Origin: Bacteroidota bacterium
GTDB taxonomy: Bacteria; Bacteroidota; Ignavibacteria; Ignavibacteriales; Melioribacteraceae
Length of the DNA stretch: 64,000 nt
Direction: 5' to 3'
Assembly: GCA_018818165.1 (NCBI GenBank)
Contig: JAHISP010000084.1
Location: forward strand, 1-64,000
The notes beneath the pieces were generated by a model. The model was not told the origin of the DNA. It did no database searches and worked only from the letters and a program-made list of their open reading frames with translations. How positions within the stretch are numbered: position 1 is the stretch's first letter; the number at the start of each line of letters is the position of its first letter. Positions 44,802 through 53,393 of the stretch are shown here, in pieces. The position numbers and the translations under genes were made by a program.

Positions 44802-45393
44802 TTTTTACAACAACCCACAAATGTAAAAACTTATGCCATTTGGCAAATTTCTTATCTTAAATTGGACTAAATATTTACCATTTGTTATTCTAAAATAAAC
44901 CACTATGGACTGCAATTCCATAGTTTTGGTTACGAATACTTCGCCCAGTTCAGTAGCCGAAAAATTTGTTTTGAAAGACCAAATGACAAACCACAAAAAC
45001 CAAATAATATCCAAATTTCAATTTCTAATATCCAAACTTTGCGGTTTAAAAAGCCCAATTTTTTTGAAAAGTTGGGCTTTTTCAGTTTTCATTTGGTAAA
45101 AGTTGGGCTTTTTTTAAAAATTCGTTTTTGCTATTTGTTTGAAATTTATCTTTTGTCTTTTGCTATTTATTAGGACATTTTAGAAGATAAAGCGAGATGC
45201 ACTTAAGTACATTGTTTTAACTCCAACTTAGATCAATAAAAAAAATACTAGTTAATTAAGCATTTTGCTATGAATTCCTATCAAAATATACCGCTTATTT
45301 AATAAAAGAATAATTTTATACCAATTGGTAAATTGATTTTCGCATTATATTAAAGTAATTTTGCCTATTACAATAATAATTAAAGAAATATAA
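44802..45393. other. Intergenic region with hairpins and heptad-period DNA
   Basis: No credible gene in 592 bp; short open frames here have no protein-like composition. It holds a perfect 8-bp hairpin ACTATGGA / TCCATAGT (44902-44924), a stretch of 7-nt periodicity (44979-45041, with ATATCCA twice and AATTTCA, ATTTCTA between), a terminator hairpin (45048-45082) with a repeated right arm at 45100-45112, and a second 7-nt-period tract (45125-45173). The last 200 bp are plain AT-rich sequence, presumably the promoter region of the glycosyltransferase gene. Confidence 0.6.
45048..45082 (+). terminator. Bidirectional-type terminator hairpin
   Basis: The stem AAAAAGCCCAA / TTGGGCTTTTT is perfect over 11 bp. 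The right arm with its T-tract is repeated 20 bp downstream (AAAAGTTGGGCTTTTTTT), giving the left arm two possible partners. It probably closes the triple-AAA gene transcript. Confidence 0.8.
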
Positions 45394-46500
45394 GTGGCAA
45401 ACGAAAACGAAAACAAACCCAAAAGTGCAAGAACAAATATTGTTACTTCTGCTCCATCATTAAATTCTGAAGTGAAAGCAGAATCATCAATAAGTAACAA
45501 TCAAAAGCCATATAATAAACGTCCAAGACGCAGTTATTATAATAAAAATAAAGTTAGCAGTAAGAGATTTTCTTTTAAGAAAGTTTCAATTGTTGTTCCC
45601 CTTTATAATGAAGAAGAATCTCTTAAACCATTAGTATCGGAAATAAAAAACACTCTTAGAAAAATTTTAATAGATTATGAAATTTTATTTATTGATGATG
45701 GAAGCACAGATGAATCTCTCAACATTATAAAAGAACTTGCAAAAACTGACCCAAAAATTAAATTTATTAGTTTCAGAAGAAATTATGGAAAATCAGCAGC
45801 GTTGCAAGTCGCATTTAAAGAAGTAACTGGAGATGCAGTTATTACAATGGATGCCGATTTACAAGATGATCCAGCCGAAATTGAAAATTTACTTGCAAAA
45901 TTGGATGAAGGATTCGATTTAGTTTCTGGATGGAAAAAAGTTCGCCACGATCCATTTGTAAAAAAGCACTCTTCAAAATTCTTTAATTATATGACTCGCT
46001 TGTTTAGTGGAATAAAAATTCACGACTTCAATTGTGGATTAAAAGGATATAGAAAAGAGACAGTAAAAAATGTAGAACTTTATGGTGAATTACATAGATA
46101 TATTCCAGTTCTTGCTGGTTGGAAAGGTTTTAAAATTGCTGAGATTGTTGTTCGCCATCATCCACGAAAATATGGAGTTACAAAATTTGGGATTTCCAGA
46201 TTTTTCAAAGGATTTATTGATTTAATTTCCGTTACTTTTACACTAAGATATATCAGCCGTCCAATGCATCTTTTTGGATTTATGGGTGCAATTGCATTTT
46301 TTATCGGTTTTTTAATTAGTGCATTTTTATCATATGACTGGATTTTTAACAATGCTCCTTTAAGTAACAGACCACTACTTGCGCTTGGTATGTTGTTAAT
46401 TGTAGTTGGTGTTCAGTTTTTCTCTGTTGGACTTTTAGGCGAGTTTATGGCTCATAATTCGCACGATGATAATGATTATAGCATTAAAGAGAAAAAGTGA
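45394..46500 (+). CDS. Polyprenyl-phosphate-type family 2 glycosyltransferase
   Basis: 368 residues. A lysine/asparagine-rich, disordered N-terminus (1-65) precedes a GT-A domain of the DPM1/GtrB/ArnC type: VSIVVPLYNEEESLKPLV, EILFIDDGSTDES, FRRNYGKSAALQVAF, TMDADLQDDPAEI (the DxD-like metal site) and DFNCGLKGYRK. Two membrane helices follow (about 285-350), as in enzymes that load a sugar on undecaprenyl phosphate. It starts with GTG, no ATG is near, and the long N-terminal tail could be shorter in reality. First gene of the surface-polysaccharide cluster. Confidence 0.9.
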   Translation: MANENENKPKSARTNIVTSAPSLNSEVKAESSISNNQKPYNKRPRRSYYNKNKVSSKRFSFKKVSIVVPLYNEEESLKPLVSEIKNTLRKILIDYEILFIDDGSTDESLNIIKELAKTDPKIKFISFRRNYGKSAALQVAFKEVTGDAVITMDADLQDDPAEIENLLAKLDEGFDLVSGWKKVRHDPFVKKHSSKFFNYMTRLFSGIKIHDFNCGLKGYRKETVKNVELYGELHRYIPVLAGWKGFKIAEIVVRHHPRKYGVTKFGISRFFKGFIDLISVTFTLRYISRPMHLFGFMGAIAFFIGFLISAFLSYDWIFNNAPLSNRPLLALGMLLIVVGVQFFSVGLLGEFMAHNSHDDNDYSIKEKK

Positions 46501-46593
46501 ATTTTACCGGTACTTTAATTAAAAGTTGGAAAATATCTGTTACTATGATTATTAAACGAGTTTCATTTGACATAAACAAAAAATTGTAATTAA

Positions 46594-47724
46594 ATGAAAA
46601 TTACTATTCTTTCCGCTGCTTATCCATTACGTGGAGGCATTGCTCACTTCGCTAGTCTATTATATAAAGAATTAGTAAAAACGAACTCAGTGGATGTTGT
46701 AACCTTTAAAAGGCAATATCCTTCATTTCTTTTCCCTGGCAAAACCCAACTGGAAACTGGCGATAATCTTGAAATAATTCCCACAAAAATTGAAATGGAT
46801 TCCATTAATCCTTTTAATTGGATTAAAGTTGGTAGAAGAATAAAAAGTAATGCTCCAGATTTATTGATAATAAAACACTGGATGCCTTTCTTTGCTCCAA
46901 TTTATGGTACCATTTCAAGAATAGTTAGAAAAAACAAAAAAACTAAAATTGGTGTTATTTGCCATAATATTATTCCACACGAGAAAAAACCAGGCGACAA
47001 AGTTTTTACAAAATATTTTTTCAACTCAGTTGAATATTTTATAACCCTATCTAAAAGTGTTCAAGACGATTTAATTTCGCTTTATCCAAATGCAAAACAA
47101 AAACTGCTGTTTCATCCAGTTTATTCCAATTTTGGTGAATCTGTTTCCAAACAAATTTCCAGAGACAAGCTCAATTTAAAAAGTGATAAAATAATGCTTT
47201 TTTTTGGATTTATTAGGGATTACAAAGGTTTGGATATTTTGCTTGAAGCAATTGCTTTAATTAAAAATAAAATGGATTTTACACTTGTCGTTGCTGGCGA
47301 ATTTTATTCTAATCAAGAACAATATATTTCTTTAATCCAAAAATTGGAAATAGAAAACAGAGTAAAATTATTTAGTGATTTTATTCCAACTAATGAAGTA
47401 AAGTACTACTTTTCTGCGTGCGATGTTGTTGTGCTTCCTTATAAATCAGCAACCCAAAGTGGAATAGTACAAATTGCAAACAATTTTGATAAACCAATGA
47501 TTTCAACAAATGTTGGCGGATTAAGTGAAGTAATTGAAAATGGAAAAACTGGCTATTTAGTTGAAAAGGAAAATCCAAAACAATTAGCTGACGCAATATT
47601 AAAATATTTCAACGAAAACAAAGAAGCCGAATTTGTGGAAAACATCAAAAAAGAAGCTGCAAAATATTCGTGGAGTGAGTTTGTAAATGGAATGATGGAA
47701 CTTATTGAAACAAAGCAAAAGTAG
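46594..47724 (+). CDS. Family 4 glycosyltransferase (group 1)
   Basis: A 376-residue GT-B enzyme. The N-terminal Rossmann half opens with SAAYPLRGGIAHFASLLYKE; the C-terminal half has LFFGFIRDYKGLDILLEAI, DVVVLPYKSATQSGIVQIA and ISTNVGGLSEVI, the nucleotide-sugar site of GT4. No membrane anchor is visible, so it is a cytosolic or peripheral enzyme of the polysaccharide pathway. Its stop is two bases before the left inverted repeat of the GxxExxY cassette. Confidence 0.92.
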   Translation: MKITILSAAYPLRGGIAHFASLLYKELVKTNSVDVVTFKRQYPSFLFPGKTQLETGDNLEIIPTKIEMDSINPFNWIKVGRRIKSNAPDLLIIKHWMPFFAPIYGTISRIVRKNKKTKIGVICHNIIPHEKKPGDKVFTKYFFNSVEYFITLSKSVQDDLISLYPNAKQKLLFHPVYSNFGESVSKQISRDKLNLKSDKIMLFFGFIRDYKGLDILLEAIALIKNKMDFTLVVAGEFYSNQEQYISLIQKLEIENRVKLFSDFIPTNEVKYYFSACDVVVLPYKSATQSGIVQIANNFDKPMISTNVGGLSEVIENGKTGYLVEKENPKQLADAILKYFNENKEAEFVENIKKEAAKYSWSEFVNGMMELIETKQK

Positions 47725-47725
47725 A

Positions 47726-47755
47726 TAACCGCAAAGACGGAAAGACGCAAAGGAA
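47726..47755. repeat. Left inverted repeat of the GxxExxY cassette
   Basis: AACCGCAAAGACGGAAAGAC followed by GCAAAGGAA. It has an internal 8-nt period (CGCAAAGA, CGGAAAGA, CGCAAAGG). It is the imperfect inverse of 48271-48300. Confidence 0.88.
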
Positions 47756-47837
47756 TGAGAATCAAAACATTGTTTTGATTTTAAAAACATCTATTTTGCA
47801 ATTTAATTAAAGAATAATAAGTAGATGAGGCATGAAA

Positions 47838-48224
47838 ATGGAAAATGAGAAATTAAATAGGTTATCAAAAGAACTATTAGATGCTGCAATTGAAGTTCAC
47901 AGAGAAATGGGACCAGGATTATTGGAATCAGTTTATGAAGCATGTTTAATTGAAGAACTTAAACTACGAAACATAGCCACAACCAGTCAAGTTGAATTGC
48001 CTCTTGTTTATAAAGGAAAGAAATTGAGCAAGGAGTTTAGGCTTGATTTACTAGTTGAACAAGAAATAGTTGTAGAGCTTAAGACTGCAAATCAGATTCT
48101 TCCATTACACGAAGCACAAATAATTTCTTATTTAAAGTTGGCTGATAAAAGATTAGGTTTCCTTATTAATTTCAATGTACCATTGTTAAAACAAGGATTT
48201 AAAAGATTTGTTAACAATTTTTAA
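47838..48224 (+). CDS. GxxExxY protein (PDDEXK_3-like nuclease fold)
   Basis: 128 residues. The naming motif is present as GPGLLESVYE near residue 25, followed by the helix ACLIEELKLRNI and the PDDEXK-like core: FRLDLLVEQEIVVELKTAN (Asp then Glu-x-Lys), and LPLHEAQIISYLKLADKRLG. The family (about 120-130 residues) has a restriction-endonuclease-like fold, but its activity is not established. An ATG six bases upstream (47832) is possible; GAGG lies 7 bases before ATG 47838, so I prefer that. The gene sits in the middle of a glycosyltransferase operon to which it has no obvious link, and is bracketed by inverted repeats. Confidence 0.93.
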   Translation: MENEKLNRLSKELLDAAIEVHREMGPGLLESVYEACLIEELKLRNIATTSQVELPLVYKGKKLSKEFRLDLLVEQEIVVELKTANQILPLHEAQIISYLKLADKRLGFLINFNVPLLKQGFKRFVNNF

Positions 48225-48270
48225 TTGGGATAAATAGACATGAAATTTGCAAAAGTGGAATCGTTAACAT

Positions 48271-48300
48271 TTCTTTGCGCCTCTCCGCCTTTGCGGTTTA
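48271..48300. repeat. Right inverted repeat of the GxxExxY cassette
   Basis: TTCTTTGCGCCTCTCCGCCT followed by TTGCGGTTTA. Reverse-complemented it matches the left arm at about 24 of 28 positions and keeps the same 8-nt period. It lies 46 bp after the GxxExxY stop and 23 bp before the next glycosyltransferase start. Confidence 0.88.
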
Positions 48301-48322
48301 TTAGTTTAGCGATTTTCTTATT

Positions 48323-49633
48323 ATGAAAAAAGTATTAATCATTACATATTATTGGCCTCCTGCTGGTGGACCTGGTGTTCAGCGAGCTTTAAAGTTTGTG
48401 AAATATCTTCCGCAATTTGGATGGGAACCAGTTGTACTTACTGTGCAAAATCCCGATTCACCTAATGAGGATGTTTCGCTTTTAAATGATATTCCAGAAG
48501 GGATAAAAGTTTATAAAACAAAATCGCTTGAACCTTTTGAGCTATACAAAAAATTTACTGGAAAAAAGTCTGATTCCAAAATTCCTAATGATATTTTACT
48601 TAATAAAAAGAACGTTTCATTAAAAGATAAAATTGCACAGTGGGTTAGACTTAATATCTTTATTCCAGATGCAAAAATTGGATGGAAACGCTTTGCTGTA
48701 AAAAAAGGATTAGAAATAATTGAAAAAGAAAATATTGATATAATATTTACTACTTCACCACCGCAAACTGTTTCACTTATTGGAAAAAAACTATCAAAAC
48801 AAACTGGAGTTAAGTGGGTTGCTGATTTTCGTGACCCTTGGATGGAAATAGTTTATTACCAAAATGTAAAACGAAGCTGGCTCACAACTAAAATCGATTA
48901 TATGCTTGAAAAGAAAGTATTTACAAGTGCTAATGCTATTGTAACAATTAGTAACGATATGATTCGTATGTTTAAGGAGAAAGCAAGTAATCAAAAGTTC
49001 TATTTAATTCCTAATGGCTTCGACAACTCAGATTTTACTAAAGATTTAGAAAATAAAAATGAAAATTTCACCATAGCATATACTGGCTCTATTTCGAAAG
49101 ACAGAGTGCCACACGTGTTATTTTCAGCATTAAGTAGATTAATTAAAGTTGATGGAATTAAAAATCTACGTTTCAATTTTGCTGGTAAGTACTGTCCAGA
49201 ATTTGAGGATGAAATCAAGAAATATAATCTTCAAGGTATTTCGGATTTAAGAGGATTTGTTCCTCACAAAGAATCCACTCAAATTTTACAAAATGCGGAT
49301 GTTCTTTTGCTTGTAGTTGATAATGTAAAAAACAACAAGGGATTTTTAACTGGAAAATTATTTGAATATATGGGAACTAAAAAGCCAACGTTTGCAATTG
49401 GTCCCGTTGATGGTGATGCGCATAGCTTTCTTAAAGAATCAAATTCTGGCGCTATGGTTGGTTATACTGATGATGATGGCGCTTATAATTTATTAAAAGC
49501 AATGTACAATAACTGGAAAGCAGGAAACAACATTTACACTTTTGATGTTCAACAATTTTCCAGACAAAATTTAACAGAGAAACTTGCAGAAGTTTTTGCG
49601 GAAACATTAAAATATAATAGGAGTAGGATTTAG
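48323..49633 (+). CDS. Family 4 glycosyltransferase
   Basis: A 436-residue GT-B enzyme. The N-terminus LIITYYWPPAGGPGVQRALK is typical of WbuB-like transferases. It also has FTTSPPQTVSLIG, VADFRDPWMEIVYYQ and, in the C-terminal half, FTIAYTGSISKDRVPHVLFS and GKLFEYMGTKKPTFAIGP. Probably adds one sugar of the repeat unit on the cytoplasmic face. It ends in a diverged heptamer array. Confidence 0.92.
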   Translation: MKKVLIITYYWPPAGGPGVQRALKFVKYLPQFGWEPVVLTVQNPDSPNEDVSLLNDIPEGIKVYKTKSLEPFELYKKFTGKKSDSKIPNDILLNKKNVSLKDKIAQWVRLNIFIPDAKIGWKRFAVKKGLEIIEKENIDIIFTTSPPQTVSLIGKKLSKQTGVKWVADFRDPWMEIVYYQNVKRSWLTTKIDYMLEKKVFTSANAIVTISNDMIRMFKEKASNQKFYLIPNGFDNSDFTKDLENKNENFTIAYTGSISKDRVPHVLFSALSRLIKVDGIKNLRFNFAGKYCPEFEDEIKKYNLQGISDLRGFVPHKESTQILQNADVLLLVVDNVKNNKGFLTGKLFEYMGTKKPTFAIGPVDGDAHSFLKESNSGAMVGYTDDDGAYNLLKAMYNNWKAGNNIYTFDVQQFSRQNLTEKLAEVFAETLKYNRSRI

Positions 49634-49827
49634 AGTAAGATTAAGAAAAGAAGCATTCTTTCGTCTTGCATCTCAAATCTTGCGTCTAAAAATCTAAATT
49701 GAAAATTAAATAGGAGTAGGATTAAGAATTTCCCGTAGGGATGCCGCTGGCAAAGAGTTTGATTAAAAAGCAATACTTCTTTAGTCTCACATCTCAATTC
49801 TTGTATCTAAAAAACAAAATGAAAATA
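49615..49827. repeat. Two imperfect direct repeats with heptamer arrays
   Basis: A block starting AATAGGAGTAGGATT occurs at about 49615 and again at about 49709. Each ends in five heptamers in the same order: AGCATTC, TTTCGTC, TTGCATC, TCAAATC, TTGCGTC (49652-49686) and ATACTTC, TTTAGTC, TCACATC, TCAATTC, TTGTATC (49773-49807). Copy 2 also carries an insertion with the palindromic core TCCCGTAGGGA (49731-49741). The unit has been duplicated and then diverged. Confidence 0.8.
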
Positions 49828-50868
49828 GTATCAATAATTGGAGCTAGACCGCAATTTATTAAAGCCGCTGTATTTGACAAAGCCATTAAAAAAAGAGGTG
49901 GATTTCAAAACATTATAGTTCATACTGGTCAGCATTATGACGAAAACATGTCTAAAATATTTTTTGATGAACTTGAAATTCCACGTCCAGACTATAATTT
50001 AGAGGTTGGTTCCGGAATGCACGGAGCTCAAACAGCAGCCATGCTTGAAAAAATAGAGCAAATTTTGGTTAAAGAAAAACCCGATTGGGTTCTTGTTTAT
50101 GGTGATACAAATTCTACTATTGCTGGTTCATTAGCAGCAACCAAAATGCATATAAAAATTGCTCACGTTGAAGCTGGATTAAGAAGCTTCAATAAGCTGA
50201 TGCCAGAAGAAATTAATAGAATTGTTACAGATAGAATTTCTGATTTGTTGCTTGTTCCATCCCAAAATGCTATGGAATTGCTGGCGAAAGAAAATCTTTC
50301 CGATAATGCAATTTTTACTGGCGATGTAATGTTCGATTCAATTCTATTTTATCAAAAAATGGCGGAAGAAAAATTTTCATTGAAAAATATCACAAATGAA
50401 AAAGAGTATTATCTCGCAACTGTTCATCGTGCCGAAAACACTGACGATAGATTACGACTCCAAAATATATTTACAGCTTTTTCGGAAATGGATAAACCAG
50501 TTATTTTGCCACTTCATCCTCGCACAAAATCAAAATTGGCTGGAATTAAATTTAATGATAACATTAAAATTATAAATCCAGTAAGTTATCTTGAAATGAT
50601 ACTTCTATTAAAATATTGTTCCAAAGTTCTTACCGATAGCGGTGGTTTGCAGAAAGAAGCCTACTTTATGAAAAAACCTTGCATCACATTGCGCGATGAA
50701 ACAGAGTGGATAGAAACCTTAAACGGGAATTGGAATTTTATTGTTGGAACAGATCCAGAGCTGATTATAGAAAAAGTTAAAGTAAATAATTTTGATGAAC
50801 AAAAAGAATATTATGGAAACGGCAACGCTGGCAATAATATTGTTGATGCATTGCTTAACTACAAGTAA
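49819..50868 (+). CDS. wecB: UDP-N-acetylglucosamine 2-epimerase (non-hydrolysing)
   Basis: A 349-residue GT-B-fold epimerase that makes UDP-ManNAc (or a related 2-epimer) for surface glycans. Signatures: SIIGARPQFIKAA, HTGQHYDENMS, VYGDTNSTIAGSLAA, HVEAGLRSFNKLMPEEINR and LTDSGGLQKEAYF. The frame is open from an ATG at 49741, but that codon lies inside the repeat insert and yields 26 repeat-encoded residues; ATG at 49819 starts exactly at the family's N-terminus. The precise substrate (GlcNAc or a diacetamido sugar) is not certain. Confidence 0.92.
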   Translation: MKIVSIIGARPQFIKAAVFDKAIKKRGGFQNIIVHTGQHYDENMSKIFFDELEIPRPDYNLEVGSGMHGAQTAAMLEKIEQILVKEKPDWVLVYGDTNSTIAGSLAATKMHIKIAHVEAGLRSFNKLMPEEINRIVTDRISDLLLVPSQNAMELLAKENLSDNAIFTGDVMFDSILFYQKMAEEKFSLKNITNEKEYYLATVHRAENTDDRLRLQNIFTAFSEMDKPVILPLHPRTKSKLAGIKFNDNIKIINPVSYLEMILLLKYCSKVLTDSGGLQKEAYFMKKPCITLRDETEWIETLNGNWNFIVGTDPELIIEKVKVNNFDEQKEYYGNGNAGNNIVDALLNYK

Positions 50869-50918
50869 CTAATTTGATATATTCACATATTAATAATTTT
50901 AATTAAATGATGTAAACT

Positions 50919-53393
50919 ATGAACAAAGTAAAAAAGCAAAAAGAAGTAACTGGAAAAACAAAAATAAATATTTTGGATTCACTTCCAAGCAAATACAAAA
51001 ACCTAATTGGCACATTGATAATATTACTTCCACTTCTATACTATTTTGGTGGTTGGATTGTAAATGGATTGCAACCAATTGGAAACGATTCGCTTGGCTC
51101 AATTGGACAAACGCATCGTTGGGTTGAGTGGAGCAAAGAAAATGGCGAACAGGTGTTGTGGAATCCGTCTATTTTTGGCGGTGAGCCAATCTACTCTAGA
51201 ATTACACCAGAAATAATTCATGTAGATTCTGCTTTAAATTATGTTTCTAAAATTTCTTATTGGGCATTCCTTTATCTTTTTCTTGGAGGATTAGGTTTGT
51301 TCTTTCTACTTCGTTATAAAAATATTCCTTGGTATTCTGCTGTAATTGTTGCAGTGGTTTTTACACTTTTACCTGACTGGCAAGCGCAGATTGGAGAAGG
51401 GCACAATTCCAAACTTCGTGCAATAATGACTCTTCCATGGTTAATATTAAGTTTTAGTTATTTGTTTGAAAAAAAGAGTTGGCTCAGTGCTGGACTTTTT
51501 GCACTCGCTTTTTCATGGTTGGTTAGAACACATCACTTCCAAATTGTTTTTTATGGTGTGTTAATACTATTTGTAATATTTATTTATCCAACCATTAAAT
51601 TAATTATTGATAAAAAGTTTAGCGATATCTTATCACTTTTCACAAAATTTGCTGTCGCATTATTATTAACATTTATGATTGCTGCACAACCTCTATTTAC
51701 AACCAATGAATACGCAGCACATTCAACACGTGGTGGAAATCCAGTAAAACTGGGAGCCGAAGCAGCATCAGCAACACAAGGTGGTGGAGTTAGTTTTGAG
51801 TATGCGACTCAATGGTCGTTTGCTCCAAAAGAAATAATGAGCTTTTTTATTCCACGTTTTAATGGCGGATTGCAAGGCGAAATATATGATGGGGATAAAT
51901 TCAATCAAGTAAAAGGCCAACGTGTACCTGGTTATTGGGGAGAAAAACCATTTAACGGAAATTATGCATCAATGGGAATGATTTTGTTTTTGTTTGCTCT
52001 CCTTGGCGTTTATTATTATAGGAAAGATAAATTTGTAATCGGCGTTGCATCATTTGTGTTGCTCTCACTTTTGCTCAGTTTTGGAAGGCATTTGCCAGAG
52101 CTGTATAAATTATTCTTTTACTATGTGCCATACTTTTCAAAATTCCGCGCACCTTCAATGATTTTAAATATTACATTTATTGCAACTTTAATTCTTGCTG
52201 GATATGGTTTAAAAGGAATTGTTGAACTTTATAAGCCAAAAGATTTGAAATTTATTGCAGGCATTTTTGGTGGTGGAATTGTTTTGACTTTGGGCATTTT
52301 GTTAATGAGCAGCTCATTTGCTTATACAATGCCTTCTGAAATTGGAAGATATGACGCAAACACATTCAACATAATTAAAGAAATTCGTCAAGAGTTTTTA
52401 GTTGCAGATACACAAAAGCTGCTTATATTTTTAGTAATTGCATCCGCAGTTTTATTCGCATTTCTTTTCAAAAAAATTAAATTGGAAATGTTTATAGCAT
52501 TATTACTAATTGTTGCTACTGCAGAAATTTTTTCCATTTCTAATCGTGCCCATAAAATAATTAATTTGGATAATATTGAGCAACTTGAAAAGACAGTATT
52601 CAAAGAAACTCCAATTACCAAAATACTAGCAAGTGCGGACGATAATTATAGAGCAATAGTTTTGGGCAATAATTTTACAAGTAATGACTATGCGTATTTT
52701 TATCCTTTAATAAGTGGTTATAGTGCAATAAAGCTGCAAGTTATCCAGGATATAATTGCAAACAATCTTTATAACGCAAATACTCCTGATAGAATTAACT
52801 GGAATGTTATAAATATGTTAGGTGGAAAGTATATTATTTCGTCATCACAAATTACTGGTGATTCCCTCAAAACAATTGCTGTAGATAATGAGAAAAAAGA
52901 AATACTTTATTATAATCCAAATGCTTTTGAGAAAGCTTGGTTCGTTAAAGAACTTAAAGCCTTGCCAACAAAGGAAGATGTAGTTCTCGAAATGAATAAA
53001 TTAGAATTTAATCCTGCAAATGAAGCATTATTGGTTGGAATTGGAGAAACTAAAGTGTTTACTGGTGAAGGGAGAATTGAAATTGACTTTAAATCTCCAA
53101 ACAAAATTGAGTTTAATTTAAATTCAGATTCAACTCAGTTTTTAGTTTTATCAGAAGTCTATTATTCCGATGGATGGAAAGCAACATTGGATGAAAAGGA
53201 AATACCAATTCAAAAAATAAACCACATCCTTCGGGGAGTTGAAGTGGAAGCTGGAAATCATAAATTAGTTTTTGAATTTAGTCCAGCAACTTACAACGCA
53301 AGTGTAACAGCCGTTTGGATTGGCGATATTTTAACATGGCTTTTAATTATTGGTGGCGGTTACATGATTTACAGAAAAAGGGAACTTGCATAA
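50919..53393 (+). CDS. YfhO-like polytopic membrane protein
   Basis: 824 residues with about a dozen membrane helices between residues 30 and 560, then a large soluble C-terminal domain and a final helix (WIGDILTWLLIIGGGYMIYR). The soluble part contains LSEVYYSDGWKATLDEKEIP and VEVEAGNHKLVFEFSPATY, the conserved end of bacterial YfhO-family proteins, thought to be GT-C-type transferases for glycosylating cell-wall or lipid-linked polymers. It is adjacent (zero spacing) to the next glycosyltransferase gene, and its place in the cluster supports a transferase or polymer-modifying role. Confidence 0.85.
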   Translation: MNKVKKQKEVTGKTKINILDSLPSKYKNLIGTLIILLPLLYYFGGWIVNGLQPIGNDSLGSIGQTHRWVEWSKENGEQVLWNPSIFGGEPIYSRITPEIIHVDSALNYVSKISYWAFLYLFLGGLGLFFLLRYKNIPWYSAVIVAVVFTLLPDWQAQIGEGHNSKLRAIMTLPWLILSFSYLFEKKSWLSAGLFALAFSWLVRTHHFQIVFYGVLILFVIFIYPTIKLIIDKKFSDILSLFTKFAVALLLTFMIAAQPLFTTNEYAAHSTRGGNPVKLGAEAASATQGGGVSFEYATQWSFAPKEIMSFFIPRFNGGLQGEIYDGDKFNQVKGQRVPGYWGEKPFNGNYASMGMILFLFALLGVYYYRKDKFVIGVASFVLLSLLLSFGRHLPELYKLFFYYVPYFSKFRAPSMILNITFIATLILAGYGLKGIVELYKPKDLKFIAGIFGGGIVLTLGILLMSSSFAYTMPSEIGRYDANTFNIIKEIRQEFLVADTQKLLIFLVIASAVLFAFLFKKIKLEMFIALLLIVATAEIFSISNRAHKIINLDNIEQLEKTVFKETPITKILASADDNYRAIVLGNNFTSNDYAYFYPLISGYSAIKLQVIQDIIANNLYNANTPDRINWNVINMLGGKYIISSSQITGDSLKTIAVDNEKKEILYYNPNAFEKAWFVKELKALPTKEDVVLEMNKLEFNPANEALLVGIGETKVFTGEGRIEIDFKSPNKIEFNLNSDSTQFLVLSEVYYSDGWKATLDEKEIPIQKINHILRGVEVEAGNHKLVFEFSPATYNASVTAVWIGDILTWLLIIGGGYMIYRKRELA

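Noticed and set aside
44805-45099. Short open frames in the gap after the AAA gene
   Set aside because: They overlap a terminator hairpin and repeat tracts, lack ribosome sites and have no protein-like composition.
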